Below are positions 60,109-64,000 of a stretch of 64,000 bases of DNA, piece after piece. The notes beneath the pieces are model-generated. The model was not told the DNA's origin and searched no databases. It worked only from the letters and a program-made list of their open reading frames with translations. Made by a program: the position numbers and the translations under genes. This stretch comes from Streptomyces asoensis (GTDB taxonomy: Bacteria; Actinomycetota; Actinomycetes; Streptomycetales; Streptomycetaceae): assembly GCF_016860545.1 (NCBI RefSeq), contig NZ_BNEB01000003.1, forward strand, positions 1,984,001-2,048,000, in the 5' to 3' direction. Position 1 is the stretch's first letter. Each line of letters starts with the position of its first letter.

Positions 60109-61335
60109 TCAGTCCCTGGCCTCCGCCAGCAGCTTCTGGATGCGGCTCACGCCCTCGACGAGGTCCTCGTCGCCCAGCGCGTACGACAGCCGCAGGTAGC
60201 CGGGGGTGCCGAAGGCCTCACCCGGGACGACCGCGACCTCGGCCTCCTCCAGGATGAGCGCGGCCAGCTCGACCGAGTCCTGCGGGCGCTTGCCCCGGAT
60301 CTCCTTGCCGAGCAGTCCCTTGACGGACGGGTAGGCGTAGAACGCACCCTCGGGCTCCGGGCACAGGACGCCGTCGATCTCGTTGAGCATCCGCACGATC
60401 GTCCTGCGGCGCCGGTCGAACGCCTCGCGCATCTTCTCGACGGCCGCCAGGTCGCCGGAGACGGCGGCCAGCGCCGCGACCTGCGCCACGTTGGACACGT
60501 TCGAGGTGGCGTGCGACTGGAGGTTCGTCGCGGCCTTGACGACGTCCTTCGGGCCGATGATCCAGCCCACCCGCCAGCCGGTCATCGCGTACGTCTTGGC
60601 GACGCCGTTGACGACCACGCACTTGTCGCGCAGCTCGGGCAGGATCCCCGGCAGGGAGGTGAACTCGGCGTCGCCGTAGACGAGGTGCTCGTAGATCTCG
60701 TCCGTCATGACCCACAGGCCGTGCTCGACGGCCCAGCGGCCGATCGCCTCGGCCTCCGCGGCGCTGTAGACCGCGCCGGTCGGGTTCGACGGGGAGACGA
60801 AGAGCACGACCTTCGTGTTCTCCGTGCGGGCCGCCTCCAGCTGCTCGACCGAGACGCGGTACCCGGTCGTCTCGTCGGCCACGACCTCCACCGGCACACC
60901 GCCGGCCAGCCGGATCGACTCCGGGTACGTCGTCCAGTACGGCGCCGGGACGATGACCTCGTCGCCCGGGTCGAGGATCGCGGCGAAGGCGTTGTAGATC
61001 GCCTGCTTGCCGCCGTTGGTGATCAGGATCTGCGAGGCGTCCACCTCGTACCCCGAGTCACGCAGCGTCTTCGCGGCGATCGCGGCCTTCAGCTCGGGAA
61101 GACCACCGGCCGGCGTGTACCGGTGGTACTTCGGGTTCTTGCAGGCCTCGACGGCCGCCTCGACGACGTAGTCCGGGGTCGGGAAGTCGGGCTCGCCCGC
61201 GCCGAAGCCGATCACCGGACGTCCGGCGGCCTTCAGGGCCTTGGCCTTGGCGTCCACGGCGAGGGTGGCGGACTCGGAGATCGCGCCGACGCGGGCGGAG
61301 ACCCGGCGCTCGGTGGGAGGGGTTGCAGCGCTCAT
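60109..61335 (-). CDS. aspC: Aspartate/aromatic-type aminotransferase (PLP, class I)
   Basis: A 408-residue PLP enzyme of the class I-gamma aspartate aminotransferase group. Core motifs are IGFGAGEPDFPTPDYV, SPSNPTGAVYS, MTDEIYEHLVY and the PLP-lysine segment NGVAKTYAMTGWRVGW, with the C-terminal Arg in GYLRLSYAL. It interconverts aspartate and oxaloacetate with glutamate/2-oxoglutarate. ATG 61344 is an alternative start. It is divergent from tRNA-Trp. Confidence 0.93.
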   Translation of the reverse strand: MSAATPPTERRVSARVGAISESATLAVDAKAKALKAAGRPVIGFGAGEPDFPTPDYVVEAAVEACKNPKYHRYTPAGGLPELKAAIAAKTLRDSGYEVDASQILITNGGKQAIYNAFAAILDPGDEVIVPAPYWTTYPESIRLAGGVPVEVVADETTGYRVSVEQLEAARTENTKVVLFVSPSNPTGAVYSAAEAEAIGRWAVEHGLWVMTDEIYEHLVYGDAEFTSLPGILPELRDKCVVVNGVAKTYAMTGWRVGWIIGPKDVVKAATNLQSHATSNVSNVAQVAALAAVSGDLAAVEKMREAFDRRRRTIVRMLNEIDGVLCPEPEGAFYAYPSVKGLLGKEIRGKRPQDSVELAALILEEAEVAVVPGEAFGTPGYLRLSYALGDEDLVEGVSRIQKLLAEARD

Positions 61336-61550
61336 GGGTCCCATGGTTTCAGACCGGAAACCGCCCCGGCACACGGGTTTCACGGACTGGTCAGCCGACT
61401 GAACACCAGAGTGATTCCGATCAAGGCCGCTTTCCGTTCGACGAGGCGCTGAAGACCACGTACACTCACACGTCGTTGGCCTCCAACAGCCGTGCCACAT
61501 CAGGTGCACACCGAGCACCCGGTCGGATGCGGTACGTTGGGGACACACAA

Positions 61551-61623
61551 AGGGTCGTAGCTCAATTGGTAGAGCACTGGTCTCCAAAACCAGCGGTTGG
61601 GGGTTCAAGTCCCTCCGGCCCTG
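61551..61623 (+). tRNA. tRNA-Trp (CCA)
   Basis: A 73-base cloverleaf: acceptor AGGGTCG with CGGCCCT, anticodon CCA (61584-61586) in a CTGGT/ACCAG stem, T-arm GGGGTTCAAGTCCC. Directly upstream of secE, as in other actinobacteria. Confidence 0.95.
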
Positions 61624-61736
61624 CTACACACTCCGTCACCAGGATGTGTGCGCAGCGCATGTACGTACAGCAATGCACCGCCGTGCGGCTCAGACCGGGC
61701 GCGGCACGGCCACGACCCGGGAACAGGTGAGGACGA

Positions 61737-62024
61737 ATGGCGGATGCCGTGGGCTCCATCGACACGCCTGATGCCCAGGACGAGTTGCCTGAGGCGCAGA
61801 AGAAGACCCGCAAGGGCGGCAAGCGCGCCAAGAAGGGCCCGCTGAAGCGTCTCGCGCTCTTCTACCGCCAGATCGTCGCGGAGCTCCGCAAGGTCGTCTG
61901 GCCGACGCGCAGCCAGCTGACGACGTACACGACCGTGGTGATCGTCTTCGTCGTCATCATGATCGGCCTGGTGACCGTGATTGACTATGGACTCAGCCAC
62001 GCCGCCAAGTACGTCTTTGGCTGA
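61737..62024 (+). CDS. secE: Preprotein translocase subunit SecE
   Basis: A 95-residue membrane protein that clamps SecY in the translocon. A charged, lysine-rich N-terminus (KKTRKGGKRAKKGP) leads to the conserved amphipathic segment ELRKVVWPTRSQL and one transmembrane helix (VVIVFVVIMIGLVTVI). The ATG follows GTGAGGA. It is followed by a hairpin, then nusG. Confidence 0.96.
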   Translation: MADAVGSIDTPDAQDELPEAQKKTRKGGKRAKKGPLKRLALFYRQIVAELRKVVWPTRSQLTTYTTVVIVFVVIMIGLVTVIDYGLSHAAKYVFG

Positions 62025-62031
62025 GCCTAGA

Positions 62032-62066
62032 GCGAAGGGCGCCGAGGTATCCGGCGCCCCTTTCGC
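62032..62066 (+). terminator. Hairpin between secE and nusG
   Basis: GCGAA plus GGGCGCCG pairs with CGGCGCCC plus TTTCGC around a 7-base loop, with a short T-run. It probably reduces read-through from secE to nusG. Confidence 0.6.
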
Positions 62067-62104
62067 ATGTTCCACCCCTATGTATCCAGGAAGAAGCAGC
62101 CACC

Positions 62105-62950
62105 GTGTCTGACCAGAACCTGAACGACGCCATCGAGCCGGACGAGTCCGTGGACGACGAGCTCGACATCGTCGAGGGCGCGGACGAGGTGGACGAGTTC
62201 GAGGCTGCCGAGACCGAAGCGGGTGAACCCGCGGAGGAAGCCGCACTCCACGTCGAGGACGAGGAAGCCGACGAGGACGTCGAGACCGAGGACGTCGTCG
62301 AAGAGGCCGAGGAAGAAGAGCCGGCCGAGCCCGTCGACCCCGTCGTCGCCCTGCGCGAGGAGCTGCGCACCCTCCCCGGCGAGTGGTACGTCATCCACAC
62401 GTACGCCGGCTACGAGAACCGCGTGAAGACCAACCTGGAGCAGCGCGCCGTCTCGCTGAACGTCGAGGACTACATCTTCCAGGCCGAGGTGCCGCAGGAA
62501 GAGGTCGTCCAGATCAAGAACGGCGACCGCAAGACCATCCGTCAGAACAAGCTCCCCGGCTACGTGCTGGTGCGCATGGACCTGACGAACGAGTCCTGGG
62601 GCGTCGTGCGCAACACCCCCGGTGTCACCGGCTTCGTGGGCAACGCGTACGACCCGTACCCGCTGACGCTGGACGAGATCGTCAAGATGCTCGCCCCGGA
62701 GGCCGAGGAGAAGGCCGCCCGTGAGGCCGCCGAGGCCGAGGGCAAGCCGGCTCCGGCCCGCAAGGTCGAGGTCCAGGTGCTGGACTTCGAGGTGGGCGAC
62801 TCGGTCACCGTCACCGACGGCCCGTTCGCCACGCTCCAGGCCACGATCAACGAGATCAACGCCGACTCGAAGAAGGTCAAGGGCCTCGTCGAGATCTTCG
62901 GCCGCGAGACCCCGGTCGAGCTGTCCTTCGACCAGATCCAGAAGAACTAG
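62105..62950 (+). CDS. nusG: Transcription termination/antitermination protein NusG
   Basis: A 281-residue transcription factor that binds RNA polymerase and links it to Rho or ribosomes. The NGN domain begins at EWYVIHTYAGYENRVK (about residue 94), and the KOW domain at EVGDSVTVTDGPF (about 225). An Asp/Glu-rich N-terminal extension of about 85 residues (for example EEAEEEEPAEPVDP) is typical of actinobacteria. GTG 62105 is the start. A long hairpin follows the stop. Confidence 0.95.
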   Translation: MSDQNLNDAIEPDESVDDELDIVEGADEVDEFEAAETEAGEPAEEAALHVEDEEADEDVETEDVVEEAEEEEPAEPVDPVVALREELRTLPGEWYVIHTYAGYENRVKTNLEQRAVSLNVEDYIFQAEVPQEEVVQIKNGDRKTIRQNKLPGYVLVRMDLTNESWGVVRNTPGVTGFVGNAYDPYPLTLDEIVKMLAPEAEEKAAREAAEAEGKPAPARKVEVQVLDFEVGDSVTVTDGPFATLQATINEINADSKKVKGLVEIFGRETPVELSFDQIQKN

Positions 62951-62975
62951 ACCTTCTGGACGTACGCCTTCCGAA

Positions 62976-63034
62976 CAGGTCAGACGGGCTGTCGCCGCGG
63001 GTACCTCCCGCCCGGCGAGGGACTGTCTGACCTG
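62976..63034 (+). terminator. Long hairpin between nusG and rplK
   Basis: A perfect outer stem, CAGGTCAGAC with GTCTGACCTG, encloses a further GC-rich stem; GGTTTTT follows. It acts as nusG terminator or rplK leader attenuator. Confidence 0.7.
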
Positions 63035-63042
63035 CTCGGTTT

Positions 63043-63070
63043 TTGACCGCGCATGGATACCCGTTATCGT
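63043..63070 (+). promoter_or_regulatory. Probable rplK promoter
   Basis: TTGACC and TATCGT are 16 bases apart, about 75 bases upstream of rplK, just after the nusG hairpin. Confidence 0.5.
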
Positions 63071-63142
63071 TGTGCGGTATGCCTCCATCCGGATCATCCG
63101 GACCGGACGGCTGAAAACTCTCACTAGGACCCGGAGAGAGCA

Positions 63143-63577
63143 ATGCCTCCCAAGAAGAAGAAGGTCACGGGGCTCATCAAGCTCCAGATCAACGCCGGTG
63201 CGGCCAACCCCGCGCCGCCGGTCGGCCCCGCGCTCGGCCAGCACGGCGTCAACATCATGGAGTTCTGCAAGGCCTACAACGCCGCGACCGAGTCGCAGCG
63301 TGGCTGGGTGATCCCGGTGGAGATCACGGTCTACGAGGACCGTTCCTTCACCTTCATCACCAAGACGCCGCCGGCCGCGAAGATGATCCTCAAGGCCGCT
63401 GGTGTCGAGAAGGGCTCGGGCGAGCCGCACAAGACCAAGGTCGCCAAGATCACCGAGGCGCAGGTCCGTGAGATCGCCACGACCAAGCTTCCCGACCTGA
63501 ACGCCAACGACCTGGACGCCGCGTCCAAGATCATCGCTGGCACCGCCCGCTCCATGGGCATCACGGTCGAAGGCTGA
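63143..63577 (+). CDS. rplK: 50S ribosomal protein L11
   Basis: A 144-residue ribosomal protein that binds 23S rRNA at the GTPase-associated centre and is the thiostrepton/RelA-related stalk base. [20 protein letters not shown] and [12 protein letters not shown] are fully conserved. GGAGAGAG precedes the ATG. It is followed by rplA in the usual order. Confidence 0.97.
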
Positions 63578-63662
63578 TCCCCAGCCCCGTAGCACCTTCG
63601 TAGCACCGTGGCAGGGCCTGCTCGGCCCCAACCACGACTCCTCAAGACACACAGGAGCAGTA

Positions 63663-64000
63663 GTGAGCAAGCGCAGCAAGTCCCTCCGCGCTGCGGACGC
63701 CAAGATCGACCGGGAGAAGCTCTACGCCCCGCTCGAGGCCGTCCGTCTCGCCAAGGAGACCTCCACGAGCAAGTTCGACGGCACCGTCGAGGTCGCCTTC
63801 CGCCTGGGCGTCGACCCGCGCAAGGCCGACCAGATGGTCCGTGGCACCGTGAACCTGCCGCACGGCACCGGCAAGACCGCCCGGGTCCTGGTCTTCGCGA
63901 CCGGTGACCGTGCTGCGGCCGCGGAGGCCGCGGGCGCCGACATCGTCGGCTCCGACGAACTGATCGACGAGGTCGCGAAGGGCCGTCTGGACTTCGACGC
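63663..64000 (+). CDS. rplA: 50S ribosomal protein L1 (partial, runs off window)
   Basis: The first 112 codons are present. KRSKSLRAADAKIDREKLY and VDPRKADQMVRGTVNLPHGTGK are L1 signatures. L1 also represses its own operon by binding the leader mRNA. The GTG start at 63663 follows AGGAG. The gene continues beyond base 64000. Confidence 0.96.
   Translation, partial: MSKRSKSLRAADAKIDREKLYAPLEAVRLAKETSTSKFDGTVEVAFRLGVDPRKADQMVRGTVNLPHGTGKTARVLVFATGDRAAAAEAAGADIVGSDELIDEVAKGRLDFD

Overview
The window is high-GC actinobacterial DNA and almost certainly comes from a Streptomyces chromosome. The gene order (polyprenyl synthetase, second nuo cluster, htpX, yajQ, tRNA-Tyr carrying an integrated element, rpmG, two MaoC-type dehydratases, murB, adenosine deaminase, aminotransferase, tRNA-Trp, secE, nusG, rplK, rplA) matches what is known of the S. 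coelicolor region around SLP1. GTG starts, 4-bp stop/start overlaps and strong third-position GC are seen throughout. Calls rest on reading the sequence and on family knowledge; no database search was run.

Layout. 1-14.6 kb: a repeat-rich non-coding stretch, a long-chain polyprenyl diphosphate synthase, a LolA-like exported protein with an ABC exporter, a flavin reductase, an amidase, a divergent P-loop/TPR pair, a secreted M28 aminopeptidase, a VOC protein, a RarD-type transporter, and a divergent quinone-reductase-like SDR/HxlR redox pair. 14.6-22 kb: a 2-oxoacid:ferredoxin oxidoreductase (two subunits), then a LuxR-type response regulator with two tandem paralogous histidine kinases. 22-32.2 kb: a ten-gene nuo cluster, A-B-C-H-I-J-K-L-M-N, lacking nuoD, E, F and G, whose NuoC carries a roughly 270-residue low-complexity tail. 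32.2-36.3 kb: htpX, yccF, an APC permease, a GlsB-like membrane protein and yajQ.

36.5-50.3 kb is an actinomycete integrative and conjugative element (AICE, SLP1-like site) inserted in tRNA-Tyr and bounded by an exact 57-bp direct repeat (36527-36583 and 50232-50288). Its main operon runs leftwards: small leader genes, a stand-alone RapZ C-terminal domain, DUF2637-type membrane and zinc-binding transfer proteins, a TraB/FtsK DNA translocase, two tandem small cytosine-C5 methyltransferase-like genes, a Prim-Pol replication protein, a zinc-binding protein, a DUF3631 ATPase, an iteron array, xis and int. Rightwards are a GntR (KorSA-like) regulator coupled to a zeta-like P-loop kinase, then an AT-rich cargo patch with a Cys-rich small protein and a small secreted protein.

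50.3-64 kb returns to core chromosome: small conserved proteins, an NAD(P)-binding protein, a cytosine-deaminase-like amidohydrolase, tRNA-Thr, tRNA-Met, rpmG, a HadA/HadB-like dehydratase pair, a TetR/MFS efflux pair with twin operators, murB, a decayed NAD(P)-binding gene, adenosine deaminase, an aspartate-type aminotransferase, tRNA-Trp, secE, nusG, rplK and the start of rplA.

The most interesting points are the AICE with its paired target-recognition-poor methyltransferases, iterons and repeated T-arm-like leaders, and the partial complex I beside a ferredoxin-reducing enzyme, which suggests a ferredoxin:menaquinone route.
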